Assembly (NCBI RefSeq): GCF_900105475.1
Contig: NZ_LT629777.1
Location: forward strand, 558,001-622,000
DNA from: Pseudomonas asplenii
Lineage (GTDB): Bacteria > Pseudomonadota > Gammaproteobacteria > Pseudomonadales > Pseudomonadaceae
Reading direction: 5' to 3'
DNA length: 64,000 nucleotides
The notes under the pieces were generated by a model, which was given only the letters and a program-made list of their open reading frames with translations, was not told the origin of the DNA and searched no databases. Below, piece after piece: positions 25,686 through 35,514 of this stretch (position 1 is its first letter; every line of letters begins with the position of its first letter). Both the position numbers and the translations under genes were made by a program.

Positions 25686-27416
25686 CTATGCGCCGACGGG
25701 CTGCTGGGTGACCAAATGTCCCTGTTCGATACGCAAATGCCGCGGATGGAACTTGTTCAGGCTGCTGCGATGCCCAACGCTGACAATACTCAGGCCGGGG
25801 ATCTGGTCGATCAATGCCTGGTACAGCGCCGCCTCATCCTCTTCATCCATGGCTGCCGTGGCCTCATCGAGAAACAGCCATTGCGGGGCATACAGCAGCG
25901 CCCGGGCAAACGCGAGTCGTTGCTGCTCACCCGGTGACAACATGCGCTGCCAATGATTGCTCTCATCGAGGCGGTCGGCCAGATGCGGCAGGCGGCAGGT
26001 CTGCAGGACCTCCAGGTAACGCTCATCCGAATAGGCATCGCCAGGCTGTGGATAACTCATCACCTCCCGTAGGCTACCGATCGGCAGGTAAGGTTTCTGC
26101 GGCAGGAACAGCGAGCGCGCGGCTGGCAGCCGGATGCTGCCGGCACCCCGTGGCCAGAGCTTGCCCATGGCTCGCAGCAAGGTGCTCTTGCCGCTACCGG
26201 AACGCCCGCTGAGCATCAGCCGCTCACCGGCTGCCACGCTCATGCTCGCTCCGGTCAGCAGGTGTCGGCCATCCGCCAGATCCAGATTCAGGTTGCTCAC
26301 CTGCAAGGTATCGCCCTGGTTCTGTACATCGATGGCCGCAGCTCGCTCTTCGTTGTCGAGCATCGCCTGGCGGAAGCTCAGCAGACGGTCGCAGGTAGCC
26401 TTCCACACCGCGATGTTCGAGTAGGCATCGATGAACCAGCTGAAGTTCTCCTGCACATTGCCGAAGGCCGAGTTGATCTGCATCAGTTCGCCCAACTGGA
26501 TCTTGCCGGCAAAGTAGCGTGGCGCGGCAACCATGAAGGGGAAGATGATCGCAATCTGGGCATAACCGGCGGTGAAGAAGGTCAGGCGTTTGGTAACGCG
26601 CATCAACGCCCAGTAGTTGGACCAGACCTTGCCGAAACGACTGCTCAGGCGCCGGTTCTCGTTCGGTTCGCCATCATACAGGCCGATGCTTTCGGCATTC
26701 TCGCGAACCCGGACCAGGGAGAAACGCATGTCGGCTTCGAAGCGCTGTTGCTGGTTGTTCAGCGGAATCAGGCTGCTGCCGATCACCCGGGTCAGCCAAC
26801 TGCCGATGGCTGCGTAGAGGAACGCACACCAGAACATGTAGCCGGGGATGTTGATACCAAAGACTTCGACACTCCCCGAGACGCCCCAGAGGATGATCGA
26901 GAACGACACCAGGCTGACCACCGTGCGAAACAGCCCGAGGCTCAGGGTCAGGGTATCACTGGTGAAACTGTTGAGGTCCTCGCTCAACCGCTGGTCCGGG
27001 TTGTCGGTGTGCCCGCCGGCCTCCATCTGGTAGTAATTCTTGTGCCCGAGCCAACGCTTGAAGTGCTGTTCGGTCAGCCAGCGGCGCCAGCTGATGGTCA
27101 GCATCTGCGTCAGGTAAAGCCGATACACCGCCCCCAGTATCGCGACGGCGGCAATCGCGCCGAAATACAGGATCAGGTGCCAGAAGGCCCCACTGTTCTT
27201 TTCCTGCAGCGCGTTATAGAAATCCTTGTACCAACTGTTGAGCCAGACCGAAATGCCGACGCTGAACAGCGACAGTACCACCACGCTGATCAGCAGCAAC
27301 CAGGCCTTGCCCTTCTCTTCACTGCGCCAGTAAGGCGATGCCAGTTGCCAGACCCTACGAAAAAAGTGCCCTTTTACTGCATCGTTGACCGCGGAATATT
27401 CTGCGTTCTTAGTCAT
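25686..27416 (-). CDS. SbmA/YddA-type ABC transporter (fused permease-ATPase)
   Basis: 576 residues. The N-terminal half has six predicted membrane helices with SbmA/BacA-like features (WLNSWYKDFYNALQ, then WRRWLTEQHFKRWL, then NPDQRLSEDLNSFT). The C-terminal half is an ATPase with Walker A GRSGSGKST, signature LSPGEQQR, Walker B WLFLDEAT and the H-loop His in VGHRSS. It should work as a homodimer in the inner membrane. YddA-type proteins are half-transporters related to peroxisomal ABCD and to the peptide importer SbmA; the substrate is unknown. The ribosome-binding site is weak. Confidence 0.85.
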   Translation of the reverse strand: MTKNAEYSAVNDAVKGHFFRRVWQLASPYWRSEEKGKAWLLLISVVVLSLFSVGISVWLNSWYKDFYNALQEKNSGAFWHLILYFGAIAAVAILGAVYRLYLTQMLTISWRRWLTEQHFKRWLGHKNYYQMEAGGHTDNPDQRLSEDLNSFTSDTLTLSLGLFRTVVSLVSFSIILWGVSGSVEVFGINIPGYMFWCAFLYAAIGSWLTRVIGSSLIPLNNQQQRFEADMRFSLVRVRENAESIGLYDGEPNENRRLSSRFGKVWSNYWALMRVTKRLTFFTAGYAQIAIIFPFMVAAPRYFAGKIQLGELMQINSAFGNVQENFSWFIDAYSNIAVWKATCDRLLSFRQAMLDNEERAAAIDVQNQGDTLQVSNLNLDLADGRHLLTGASMSVAAGERLMLSGRSGSGKSTLLRAMGKLWPRGAGSIRLPAARSLFLPQKPYLPIGSLREVMSYPQPGDAYSDERYLEVLQTCRLPHLADRLDESNHWQRMLSPGEQQRLAFARALLYAPQWLFLDEATAAMDEEDEAALYQALIDQIPGLSIVSVGHRSSLNKFHPRHLRIEQGHLVTQQPVGA

Positions 27417-27512
27417 TCTAAGGCTCGGTTGGCGTAAGAAATTTCACCAACCGATCATAAATGATTCGCCTGGACTGGCGTGCAGATAGAACGGACTCCG
27501 TTCAGCGCCGGT

Positions 27513-28073
27513 TCAGCGCCGCACCGGCCGTTTCTGCAATTTGCGCTGCAAGGTCCGCCGATGCATGCCCAGAGCACGGGCCGTCGCGGAAATATTGCCC
27601 TCGTGCTCGGTCAGCACCCGCTGGATGTGTTCCCACTGCAGGCGATCGACCGACATCGGGTTTTCCGGCACCAGGGTGTCGAGGTCGGCATGTTCGGAAA
27701 GCAGCGCCGCCAGCACGTCGTCGGCATCCGCCGGTTTGCACAGGTAGTTGCAGGCACCGCGCTTGATCGCCTCAACGGCGGTGGCGATGCTGGAATAGCC
27801 GGTCAGGATCAGCACGCGCATCTCCGGGTCCAGCTCCAGCAACTTGGGCAACAGCACCAGGCCGGAGTCGCCGTCCATCTTCAGGTCCAGCGCGGCGTAG
27901 TCCGGCAGGTCCTGCTGGGCCAGAATCAGCCCCTCTTCGGCGGAACCGGCAATGCTGACGCGGAAACCGCGGCGGCTCATGGCCCGCGCCATCACGCGGG
28001 TAAAGGTGGCATCGTCATCCACCAGCAACAGGTGGGGCAGCTCCTCGCCTTCGACCTGGATCTCGTCACTCAT
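27513..28073 (-). CDS. roxR: Redox response regulator RoxR (RegA/PrrA/ActR family)
   Basis: 186 residues. The receiver domain has acidic residues Asp19/Asp20 and the phosphorylation site Asp63 (ALDLKMD). The C-terminal Fis-type helix-turn-helix is GNISATARALGMHRRTLQRK. This is the short two-domain RegA layout without an AAA domain. Its start overlaps the end of roxS by four bases (ATGA), so the two are translationally coupled. RoxSR of Pseudomonas controls terminal oxidases and related genes in response to respiratory redox state. Confidence 0.92.
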   Translation of the reverse strand: MSDEIQVEGEELPHLLLVDDDATFTRVMARAMSRRGFRVSIAGSAEEGLILAQQDLPDYAALDLKMDGDSGLVLLPKLLELDPEMRVLILTGYSSIATAVEAIKRGACNYLCKPADADDVLAALLSEHADLDTLVPENPMSVDRLQWEHIQRVLTEHEGNISATARALGMHRRTLQRKLQKRPVRR

Positions 28074-29329
28074 GCTTCGTCTCCTTGGGCAACACGGGGC
28101 AGGCGCAGCTCGGTGAGCGTGCCACCTTCCTCATGACTGTAGAGTTTTACCGAGCCGCCAGCGCGTGTCACGCTGGCCTTGCTCAAGAACAGGCCAAGGC
28201 CGAAACCTTTGCCCTTGGTGGTAAAGAACGGTTTGCCGATCTGTTCGGCGATGGCCAGCGGGACACCAGCACCGTGGTCACGGATACTGATGGTGAAATT
28301 CTCTTCGTCCCAGTCAAGCCGCACTTCCAGGCCCTCGGGGCATGCATCGGCGGCATTGTTCAACAGATTGAGCAGGGCCTGGGTCAGATCCGCCGGCGGC
28401 GCCAGACGCGGCACTTCGCCCTGCCCCAGACGCTGGAAGCGATAGCTGGCTTCGGGCCGCATCAGGTGCCAGCGGTTCAAGGCCTCGTCGAGCCAGACGG
28501 TGACATCCTGCATCTCGACCGCCATCCGCCGGTTGGCCTCGGCGGCACGCACCAGTTGCTGCAGCGACTCCTTGCACAGTTTGACCTGGTCCTGCAGCAC
28601 ACTGAGGTCGTCCTGCAGCAGCGGGTCCGGATGGTCCTGGCGCATCTCCTTGAGCAGCACACTCATGGTCGCCAGTGGCGTGCCCAACTCATGGGCGGCG
28701 CCGGCAGCCTGGGTCGCCACGGCCAGCAGTTGCTGGTCGCGCAGACCTTCTTCACGGCGCAGCGCGCGCAGCTCTTCCTGGCGGCGCAATTCCTCGGCCA
28801 TTTTCGCGGCAAAGAACGTGATCACCGCAGCCGCCAGGGCAAAGCTCAGCCACATGCCGTAGATCTGCAGTTTTTCCCGCGAGATCGGCAACGTCTCCAA
28901 TGGATAGAACTGCACCAGCATCAGGGTGTACAGCGCCAGCGCCACGCCGGAGAGCACCACCGAATAACGCCAGGGCAAGGTCACCGCAGCAATCGTCAGT
29001 GGTACCAGGTAATAGGACACGAAGGGATTGGTCGAACCGCCCGAGAAATACAGCAGCGCACTGTGGATAAACAGGTCGCAGGCCAACTGCACGGCATATT
29101 CGAGTTCGGTGACCGGCCAGGTGGTGCGCAGACGCACCAGGGTGAAGGCGCAGAGCACCGCCGAACAGATCAGCGTGGTCCACAGTTGCAGCCAGGGCAG
29201 CGGCAGCAGTTCAAAGCCATAGGCAATGCCTACCGAACCGGCCTGGGCAGCCAGCACCAGGATACGGATGAACGTCAGGCGCCAGAGGTTCTGGCGAGTC
29301 GCGGACAACAGTTGAAAGGGGGCGAGCAT
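28070..29329 (-). CDS. roxS: Redox sensor histidine kinase RoxS (RegB/PrrB family)
   Basis: 419 residues from the ATG at 29329 after AGGAG; the frame is open a further 33 codons without a start signal. About six membrane helices fill residues 15-175, with the RegB quinone-binding heptad GGSTNPF at 97-103. The H-box is AAGAAHELGTP (His213), and Cys252 (KLCKESL) corresponds to the redox-active cysteine of RegB. ATP-binding boxes NNAADACP and GKGFGLGLFLSKA follow. It should autophosphorylate according to quinone/respiratory state and phosphorylate RoxR. Confidence 0.92.
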   Translation of the reverse strand: MLAPFQLLSATRQNLWRLTFIRILVLAAQAGSVGIAYGFELLPLPWLQLWTTLICSAVLCAFTLVRLRTTWPVTELEYAVQLACDLFIHSALLYFSGGSTNPFVSYYLVPLTIAAVTLPWRYSVVLSGVALALYTLMLVQFYPLETLPISREKLQIYGMWLSFALAAAVITFFAAKMAEELRRQEELRALRREEGLRDQQLLAVATQAAGAAHELGTPLATMSVLLKEMRQDHPDPLLQDDLSVLQDQVKLCKESLQQLVRAAEANRRMAVEMQDVTVWLDEALNRWHLMRPEASYRFQRLGQGEVPRLAPPADLTQALLNLLNNAADACPEGLEVRLDWDEENFTISIRDHGAGVPLAIAEQIGKPFFTTKGKGFGLGLFLSKASVTRAGGSVKLYSHEEGGTLTELRLPRVAQGDEA

Positions 29330-29418
29330 GAGCTCTCCTGATGAGCGCTCCAGGCGGATCGCCACGAGTATACCCAAGCCTGGCCGCCGACAGGCGAAAC
29401 TGCGGCAAACCGCCACAG

Positions 29419-29439
29419 CTTCTGACATATGTATAGAAG
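29419..29439. promoter_or_regulatory. dyad in the roxS / SIMPL divergent promoter region
   Basis: CTTCT-N11-AGAAG centred on CATATG lies 90 bases before roxS and 96 before the SIMPL gene. It could be a binding site serving both promoters. No known consensus was matched. Confidence 0.3.
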
Positions 29440-29534
29440 TTGTAATGGGGTGAACCCGACTCGGGAAGCCAGAGTCTGATAGGTTAACGCGATACCGCCC
29501 GACGGTGATCGCGTCCGTATCTCAAGGAGCTTTT

Positions 29535-30245
29535 ATGCAACGGTTGACTCGCAGCGCCACCCTGCTCGCCCTCAGCACCGCCACCCTGGCCAGCCTGCCG
29601 GCACTGGCTGCCGATGAGCTTCACTACAACCAGATTTCCCTGCGGGCCGAAGCCAACCGGGAAGTCGCTCGCGACCTGATGATCGTCACCCTGTACACCG
29701 AGGCACAGAATGCCGACCCGGCCAAGCTCGCCGCGCAGATCACCACCAGCATGAACAAGGCCCTCGACGAGGCCCGCGAAGTGAAGGCCGTGACCTTGCG
29801 CCAGGGCAGCCGCAACAGCTACCCGATCTACGACAGCAAGTCCCAGCGGATCACCGGCTGGCAGGAGCGTGCCGAACTGCGTTTGGAAAGCTCGGATTTC
29901 GCCGCCCTGTCCAAGCTGACCGGCGACCTGATGCAGACGCTGAAAATGGACAGCATGAACTTCGCCATTTCCACCGCGGCCCGCAAGACCAACGAAGACG
30001 CCCTCCTCAAGGACGCCGTGGACGCTTTCAAGGCACGTGCCCAGATCGCCACCGAAGCCCTCGGCGGCAAGAGCTACAAGATCGTCAATCTGAACCTCAC
30101 CAGCGGCGGTTATCCACAGCCCTACGCCCGTGCCCCCATGATGATGAAGGCGGCCGAGATGGATTCGGCGCCCACACCGCAAATCGAGGCCGGCACCAGC
30201 GAAGTCAAGATGAGCGCCGACGGTGTGATCGAAGTCCTGCAATAA
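29535..30245 (+). CDS. Periplasmic SIMPL (DUF541) domain protein
   Basis: 236 residues from the ATG at 29535 with AAGGAGC ahead. The signal peptide is about 25 residues, cut at PALA-ADE. The mature part has the SIMPL pattern (ISLRAEANREVARDLMIVTL, then ITTSMNKALDEAREVK, then WQERAELRLESSDF) and a C-terminal stretch with several Met (RAPMMMKAAEMDS). SIMPL proteins are periplasmic with poorly known roles. The position next to roxSR and dpp matches PA4495 of P. aeruginosa. An intrinsic terminator follows. Confidence 0.85.
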   Translation: MQRLTRSATLLALSTATLASLPALAADELHYNQISLRAEANREVARDLMIVTLYTEAQNADPAKLAAQITTSMNKALDEAREVKAVTLRQGSRNSYPIYDSKSQRITGWQERAELRLESSDFAALSKLTGDLMQTLKMDSMNFAISTAARKTNEDALLKDAVDAFKARAQIATEALGGKSYKIVNLNLTSGGYPQPYARAPMMMKAAEMDSAPTPQIEAGTSEVKMSADGVIEVLQ

Positions 30246-30298
30246 ACCGCTTCCCGCCCTGGGAGAAAGCCCCCACAAGTGCTTTCTAAGCAGCCCGA

Positions 30299-30332
30299 AA
30301 CGGCGGTAACCTCGGTGACCGCCGTTTTTTTT
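30299..30332 (+). terminator. intrinsic terminator after the SIMPL gene
   Basis: AACGGCGGT-AACCTCGGTG-ACCGCCGTT followed by eight T. It separates the SIMPL gene from the peptide-uptake genes. Confidence 0.9.
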
Positions 30333-30362
30333 CGCTCGATGACTGCACTGCCAGGGGACTCC

Positions 30363-31964
30363 ATGGAAAGAACCGTATTCAAACCGCTGCTGCTGGCCGC
30401 CGGCCTGCTGGCGTGCGCACCATTGGCCCAGGCTGCCAGCACTCTGGTCTACTGCTCGGAGGCCAGCCCGGCCGGCTTCGATCCCAGCCAGTACACCAGC
30501 GGCACCGACTTCGATGCATCGGCCGAAACCGTGTTCAACCGCCTGACCCAGTTCAAGCGCGGGGGCACCGAAGTCGAACCCGGCCTGGCCACAAGCTGGG
30601 AGGTTTCACCGGATGGCCTGACCTACACCTTTCACCTGCGCCCGGGCGTGAAGTTCCATACCACCGACTATTTCACCCCGAGCCGCGACTTCAACGCCGA
30701 CGACGTGCTGTTCACCTTCAATCGTCTGCTCGACAAGAACATGCCGTTCCGCAAGGCCTATCCTTCCGAGTCGCCGTACTTCACCGACATGGGCCTGGAC
30801 AGCACGATCAGGAATGTCGAAAAGCTCGATGACCACACCGTGCGCTTCAACCTGAACAATGTCGACGCCGCCTTCGTGCAAAACCTGGCCATGAGCTTCG
30901 CCTCCATCCAGTCCGCCGAGTACGCCGACAAGCTGCTCAAGGAAGGCAAGGCCGAAGAACTCAACCAGAAGCCGGTGGGCACCGGACCGTTCGTGTTCAA
31001 GCGCTACCAGAAGGATGCGCAGATCCGCTACAGCGCCAACAAGGCGTACTGGAAGCCCGAGGACGTCAAGCTCGACAACCTGGTCTTCGCCATCACCCCG
31101 GATGCCGCCGCGCGCCTGCAGAAACTCAAGGCCGGTGAATGCCAGGTCAGCGGCTACCCGCGCCCGGCCGACATCGAGGTGATGAAACAGGACCCGAACC
31201 TGCGGGTGCTCCAACAGGCCGGCTTCAACCTGGGCTTTCTGGCCTACAACGTGACCCACAAGCCGCTGGACCAGCTCAAGGTCCGCCAGGCGCTGGACAT
31301 GGCGATCGACAAGCCGGCGATCATCAAGGCGGTGTACCAGGGCGCCGGGCAACTGGCACAGAACGCCCTGCCACCGGCGCAGTGGTCATTCGATCCGACG
31401 ATCAAGGATGCACCCTACGATCCGACCAAGGCCAAGGCGCTGCTCAAGGAAGCAGGCGTCGCCCCGGGCACCAGCATCGACCTGTGGGCGATGACCGTAC
31501 AGCGCGCCTCGAACCCGAATGCGCGGATGTCGGCACAGATGATCCAGCAGGACTGGGCCAAGGTCGGGATCAAGGCCAATATCGTCAGCTACGAATGGGG
31601 CGAGTACATCAAGCGCGCCAAGAACGGCGAACATGACGTCATGATCTATGGCTGGACCGGCGACAACGGTGACCCGGACAACTGGCTGAACGTACTGTTC
31701 GGTTGCGATGCCATCAACGGCAACAACTTCTCGAAGTACTGCACGCCGAAATACGACAGCCTGATGAAAGAAGCCAAGTCGACCTCCGACCAGGCCAAAC
31801 GCACCGAGCTGTACAAGCAGGCCCAGCACATTCTCAAGGATGACGTCCCGTATACACCTATCGCGCACTCGACGGTGTATCAGCCCATGAGCGCTACCGT
31901 GAAGGACTTCAAGATCAGCCCGTTCGGCTTGAACTCGTTCTACGGCGTCAGCGTCAGCAAATAA
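30363..31964 (+). CDS. dppA1: Peptide ABC transporter substrate-binding protein (DppA-like, first)
   Basis: 533 residues from the ATG at 30363 after AGGGGA; signal peptide cut near residue 24 (LAQA-AS). It is a cluster C periplasmic binding protein (SBP_bac_5): the DppA-type start TLVYCSEASPAGFDPSQYTS, a disulfide-forming Cys pair (FGCDAI and KYCTPKY), and GWTGDNGDPDNWL near the ligand pocket. It captures di/tripeptides or related compounds for DppBCDF downstream. It corresponds by position to the first dppA copy of P. aeruginosa. Confidence 0.9.
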   Translation: MERTVFKPLLLAAGLLACAPLAQAASTLVYCSEASPAGFDPSQYTSGTDFDASAETVFNRLTQFKRGGTEVEPGLATSWEVSPDGLTYTFHLRPGVKFHTTDYFTPSRDFNADDVLFTFNRLLDKNMPFRKAYPSESPYFTDMGLDSTIRNVEKLDDHTVRFNLNNVDAAFVQNLAMSFASIQSAEYADKLLKEGKAEELNQKPVGTGPFVFKRYQKDAQIRYSANKAYWKPEDVKLDNLVFAITPDAAARLQKLKAGECQVSGYPRPADIEVMKQDPNLRVLQQAGFNLGFLAYNVTHKPLDQLKVRQALDMAIDKPAIIKAVYQGAGQLAQNALPPAQWSFDPTIKDAPYDPTKAKALLKEAGVAPGTSIDLWAMTVQRASNPNARMSAQMIQQDWAKVGIKANIVSYEWGEYIKRAKNGEHDVMIYGWTGDNGDPDNWLNVLFGCDAINGNNFSKYCTPKYDSLMKEAKSTSDQAKRTELYKQAQHILKDDVPYTPIAHSTVYQPMSATVKDFKISPFGLNSFYGVSVSK

Positions 31965-32262
31965 GGTCCCGCGCAGGCGATGTCACCGACGTCGCCTGCG
32001 TGCTACCCGCCAGAATTGCAGGAATTGCCCTCTCCCTGATCGTCCGACTTAGGAAAGACGAGTCAGAAGCGCAGTTTTTTTCCTACAACTCTCTCAGGCT
32101 CTACGCATTTACGAAGATGACTTGGCGCCATAACGTCGAGACATCACCGACAAATGCTCACGAGCGGCACGGCTGAATTCGACTGATCGGGTTGGTGATG
32201 TTTCCATGTAGCAGCACATGGCAATTGTTCACCAACGACAATAAAAATGGAGTGGGACCGTC
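31965..32262. other. 298-base gap between the first two binding-protein genes
   Basis: It opens with a hairpin (CGCAGGCGA 31972-31980 with TCGCCTGCG 31992-32000, no T tract), which probably ends the first unit. The rest should carry the promoter of the second dppA-like gene. The segment AATAAAAA at 32240-32247, touching the ribosome-binding site, fits the A-rich AANAANAA motif used by Crc/Hfq for catabolite repression. In P. aeruginosa the mdpA-psdR pair lies at this place; nothing of it remains here. Confidence 0.5.
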
Positions 32263-33861
32263 ATGCGCCACACCTTCGTTTTATCCGCTTTTATCGGCAC
32301 CGCCCTGCTGGCGGGTGCTTCTTCAGTCCAGGCTGCCGGCAGCCTGGTGTTCTGCTCCGAGGGCAGCCCGGCCGGGTTCGACACCGCGCAGTACACCGCC
32401 GCTACCGACAACGACGCCGCCGAGCCGATCTACAACCGGCTGGTGGAATTCGTCCGGGGCGAGACCACCGTCGCACCGGCGCTGGCCAAAAGCTGGGATA
32501 TCTCGCCGGATGGCCTGGTCTACACCTTCCACTTGCGCGAAGGGGTAAAGTTCCACACCACCAAATACTTCACGCCACATCGTGATTTCAATGCCGATGA
32601 CGTGCTGTTCACCTTCAACCGCATGCTCGATCCCGAGCATCCGTTCCGCAAGGCCTACCCCACCGAGTTCCCCTACTTCAACGGGATGAGCCTGAACCAG
32701 AATATCGCCAAGGTCGAAAAGACCGGGCCGCTGACCGTGGTCATGACCCTCAACAGCGTCGACGCCGCGTTCATCCAGAATATCGCCATGAGCTTCGCCG
32801 CGATCCTCTCCGCCGAGTACGCCGAGCAGTTGCTCAAGGCTGGCAATCCAAGCGACATCAACCAGCATCCCATCGGCACCGGACCCTACGTGTTCCAGCG
32901 CTATCAGAAAGATACGCAGATCCGCTACGCCGCCAACAAGCACTATTGGGATCCGAGTCAGGTCAAACTCGACCAGTTGATTTTCGCGATCAACACCGAC
33001 GCTTCGGTGCGTGTGCAAAAGCTCAAGCGCAATGAATGCCAGGTGACGTTGCACCCACGCCCAGCCGACGTCGCAGCGCTCAAGAACGATCCCAAGCTGC
33101 AGGTGATCGAGAAGCCCGGCTTCAATCTTGGCTACATCGCCTACAACGTCCGTCACAAGCCATTCGACCAGCTCGAGGTACGCCAGGCGCTGGACATGGC
33201 GGTGAACAAGCCGAGCATCCTCAATGCGGTCTACCAGGGTGCGGGGCAGTTGGCCGTCAACGCCATGCCGCCGACCCAGTGGTCCTATGACGAGACCATC
33301 AAGGACGTCCCCTACAACCCACAAAAGGCCAGGGAACTGCTCAAGGCCGCCGGCGTCAAGGAAGGCACGGAAATCACCCTGTGGGCCATGCCCGTCCAGC
33401 GTCCGTACAACCCCAACGCCAAACTGATGGCCGAGATGCTCCAGGCCGACTGGGCAAAAATCGGCCTCAAGGTGAAGATCGTCAGCTACGAATGGGGCGA
33501 GTACATCAAGCGCACCAAGAACGGCGAACACGATATCAGTCTGATCGGCTGGACCGGCGACAACGGCGACCCGGACAACTGGCTCGGCACCCTCTACAGC
33601 TGTGACGCGATTGGCGGCAACAACTACTCCATGTGGTGTGACCCGCAATACGACAAGCTGATCAAGCAAGCCAAGATCGTCACCGATCGTGACCAGCGCA
33701 CCGTGCTCTACAAACAGGCCCAGCAATTGCTCAAGCAGCAGGTGCCCATCACCCCGATCGCCCACTCGACGGTCAACCAGCCGTTGAGCACCAAGGTCCA
33801 TGACTTCAAGGTCAGTCCCTTTGGTCGCAACGCCTTCTCGGGCGTCAGTATAGAACCCTAA
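32263..33861 (+). CDS. Peptide ABC transporter substrate-binding protein (DppA-like, second)
   Basis: 532 residues with GGAGTGGGA ahead of the ATG. Signal peptide cut near residue 24 (VQA-AG). It is closely similar to the first copy throughout (SLVFCSEGSPAGFDTAQY, KIVSYEWGEYIKRTKNGEHD, GWTGDNGDPDNWL). The two are tandem paralogues. Differences cluster in the middle domain, so peptide preference probably differs. It most resembles the dppA copy that precedes opdP in P. aeruginosa (DppA3). Confidence 0.88.
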   Translation: MRHTFVLSAFIGTALLAGASSVQAAGSLVFCSEGSPAGFDTAQYTAATDNDAAEPIYNRLVEFVRGETTVAPALAKSWDISPDGLVYTFHLREGVKFHTTKYFTPHRDFNADDVLFTFNRMLDPEHPFRKAYPTEFPYFNGMSLNQNIAKVEKTGPLTVVMTLNSVDAAFIQNIAMSFAAILSAEYAEQLLKAGNPSDINQHPIGTGPYVFQRYQKDTQIRYAANKHYWDPSQVKLDQLIFAINTDASVRVQKLKRNECQVTLHPRPADVAALKNDPKLQVIEKPGFNLGYIAYNVRHKPFDQLEVRQALDMAVNKPSILNAVYQGAGQLAVNAMPPTQWSYDETIKDVPYNPQKARELLKAAGVKEGTEITLWAMPVQRPYNPNAKLMAEMLQADWAKIGLKVKIVSYEWGEYIKRTKNGEHDISLIGWTGDNGDPDNWLGTLYSCDAIGGNNYSMWCDPQYDKLIKQAKIVTDRDQRTVLYKQAQQLLKQQVPITPIAHSTVNQPLSTKVHDFKVSPFGRNAFSGVSIEP

Positions 33862-34030
33862 AAACCGTGATCCCGGCGTTGGGGGCGAATTTCGCTCCCA
33901 CGCAATTTTTCGGCCGAAATTCGGCGAACCAGTGGCAAGCAAACGTTTGCGATAACAAAAAGAGTTCACCACCCATAACCGGCATACCCAAAAAAGCCGG
34001 TATTCAAAAAAGAAAGAAAGGAGCTTGACC

Positions 34031-35431
34031 TTGAAACTCTCTCAGAAAGCGTTATTAGCCTTAGCAATCAGTAGTGTCAGCCTGACGGCCCATGCGGAAT
34101 CCCAGAGCCAGGAATTCATTCCGACCGGCCTCAATACCAGCAATGCCCAGAGTGAAGCCAAAGGCTTCATCGATGGTCAAAGCCTGGGCGGGACTACCCG
34201 TAACTGGTACGCCAACGAACTGAAACGCCGTGATGACCGCTTCTCCTACAAAAAGGACGGCACGACCCCGACCCCAACCCCGCGTCGGATCAACTGGACC
34301 CAGGGCACCATCCTCAACTACACCTCGGGTTTCACCCAGGGCACCGTGGGCGTCAGCACCGAAGTGGCCGCCTACAACGCCATCGCCCTGGACCGTGACC
34401 GCAAGGACATGGCCGGCGGCTCCAACCGTACCCTGACCCACAGCGACGGCGATGCCGTCGGCCAGTGGAGCAAACTGGGCCTGGCCAACGTCAAATTCCG
34501 CGTCTCGAACACCACCCTGACCGCCGGCCGCCAGAACTTCAGCACCCCGATCGTCGACACCATCGGCAACCGTGCGCTGCCTTCCAGCTTCGAAGGCGTG
34601 AGCCTGCACAGCGAAGAACTGAACAACCTGTCCTTCGATGCCGCCACCTTTGATCGCGTATCGCCACGGACCGAGCAGAGCCTGTCGAAATTCCGCAGCG
34701 AATACGGCAATGGTCAGGAAACCGACCACGTCAATACCGCCGGTCTGAACTACCAGCCGTTCAAAAGCCTGAAAACCAGCCTGTACGCGGCCAAGGTCGA
34801 AGACTTCTGGAACCAGTACTACTTCGGCGCCACCCACGAACTGGGCGACAGCTCGATCCTGGGTCTGACCACCGGCTTGAACTACTACAAGACCGTCGAC
34901 ACCGGCAAAAAGAAAATGGGCGAGATCGACAACGACACCTACTCCCTGTCGCTCGGCCTGACCCACCAGGCCCACAGCCTGACCTTCTCCTACCAGCAGG
35001 TGAACGGTGACGAGTACTTCGACTACCTGCATGAAACCAACGGCATCTACCTGGCCAACTCCCTGCTGTCGGACTTCAACGGCCCGAACGAGAAATCCTT
35101 CCAGATCGCCTATGGCATCAACATGGCCGAATACGGTGTGCCGGGCCTGAAGTTCAATATCTACAGCTCCCGTGGCTGGGGTATCGACGGTACCCACTAC
35201 ACCGGTACCGCCTACGGCACCGCTGGCGAACGCCGCAGTGACCTGCGTCTGATGGACGGCGAGAAACACCAGGAATACGGCATCGGCGCATCCTATGCGG
35301 TACAGAGCGGCCCGCTGAAAGCCACCGCCATCCGTGCTACCTACACCACTCACCGTGCATCGGAAAACCAGGCTGACGGCAACATCAACGAGTTCCGTCT
35401 GGTCACCACCGTCCCATTCAAGATTCTCTGA
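34031..35431 (+). CDS. opdP: OprD-family dipeptide porin OpdP
   Basis: 466 residues from a TTG at 34031, chosen because AAGGAG (34018-34023) lies seven bases ahead; another TTG two codons earlier is too close. Signal peptide cut near residue 22 (TAHA-ES). OprD-family features: the conserved QSEAKGFIDGQSLGGTTRNWYA start (seen here as GFIDGQSLGG and RNWYANE), an 18-strand barrel pattern, and a terminal hydrophobic strand. OpdP is the outer-membrane channel for glycine-glutamate and other small peptides, and its place among dpp genes supports this. A short stem ACCGGC/GCCGGT lies at 33978-34001 in the leader. Confidence 0.88.
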   Translation: MKLSQKALLALAISSVSLTAHAESQSQEFIPTGLNTSNAQSEAKGFIDGQSLGGTTRNWYANELKRRDDRFSYKKDGTTPTPTPRRINWTQGTILNYTSGFTQGTVGVSTEVAAYNAIALDRDRKDMAGGSNRTLTHSDGDAVGQWSKLGLANVKFRVSNTTLTAGRQNFSTPIVDTIGNRALPSSFEGVSLHSEELNNLSFDAATFDRVSPRTEQSLSKFRSEYGNGQETDHVNTAGLNYQPFKSLKTSLYAAKVEDFWNQYYFGATHELGDSSILGLTTGLNYYKTVDTGKKKMGEIDNDTYSLSLGLTHQAHSLTFSYQQVNGDEYFDYLHETNGIYLANSLLSDFNGPNEKSFQIAYGINMAEYGVPGLKFNIYSSRGWGIDGTHYTGTAYGTAGERRSDLRLMDGEKHQEYGIGASYAVQSGPLKATAIRATYTTHRASENQADGNINEFRLVTTVPFKIL

Positions 35432-35514
35432 TTGCAGTAACTGACGCTGTCAGGGCCGGCTCGACGAATCGGCCCTGACGACTACTCTGGCTCCATTGAT
35501 TACGGAGGGTTCCT

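Noticed and set aside
26262..27437. Large plus-strand frame opposite the SbmA/YddA-type ABC gene
   Set aside because: Composition typical of an antisense shadow; the minus strand has Walker A, signature and Walker B motifs.
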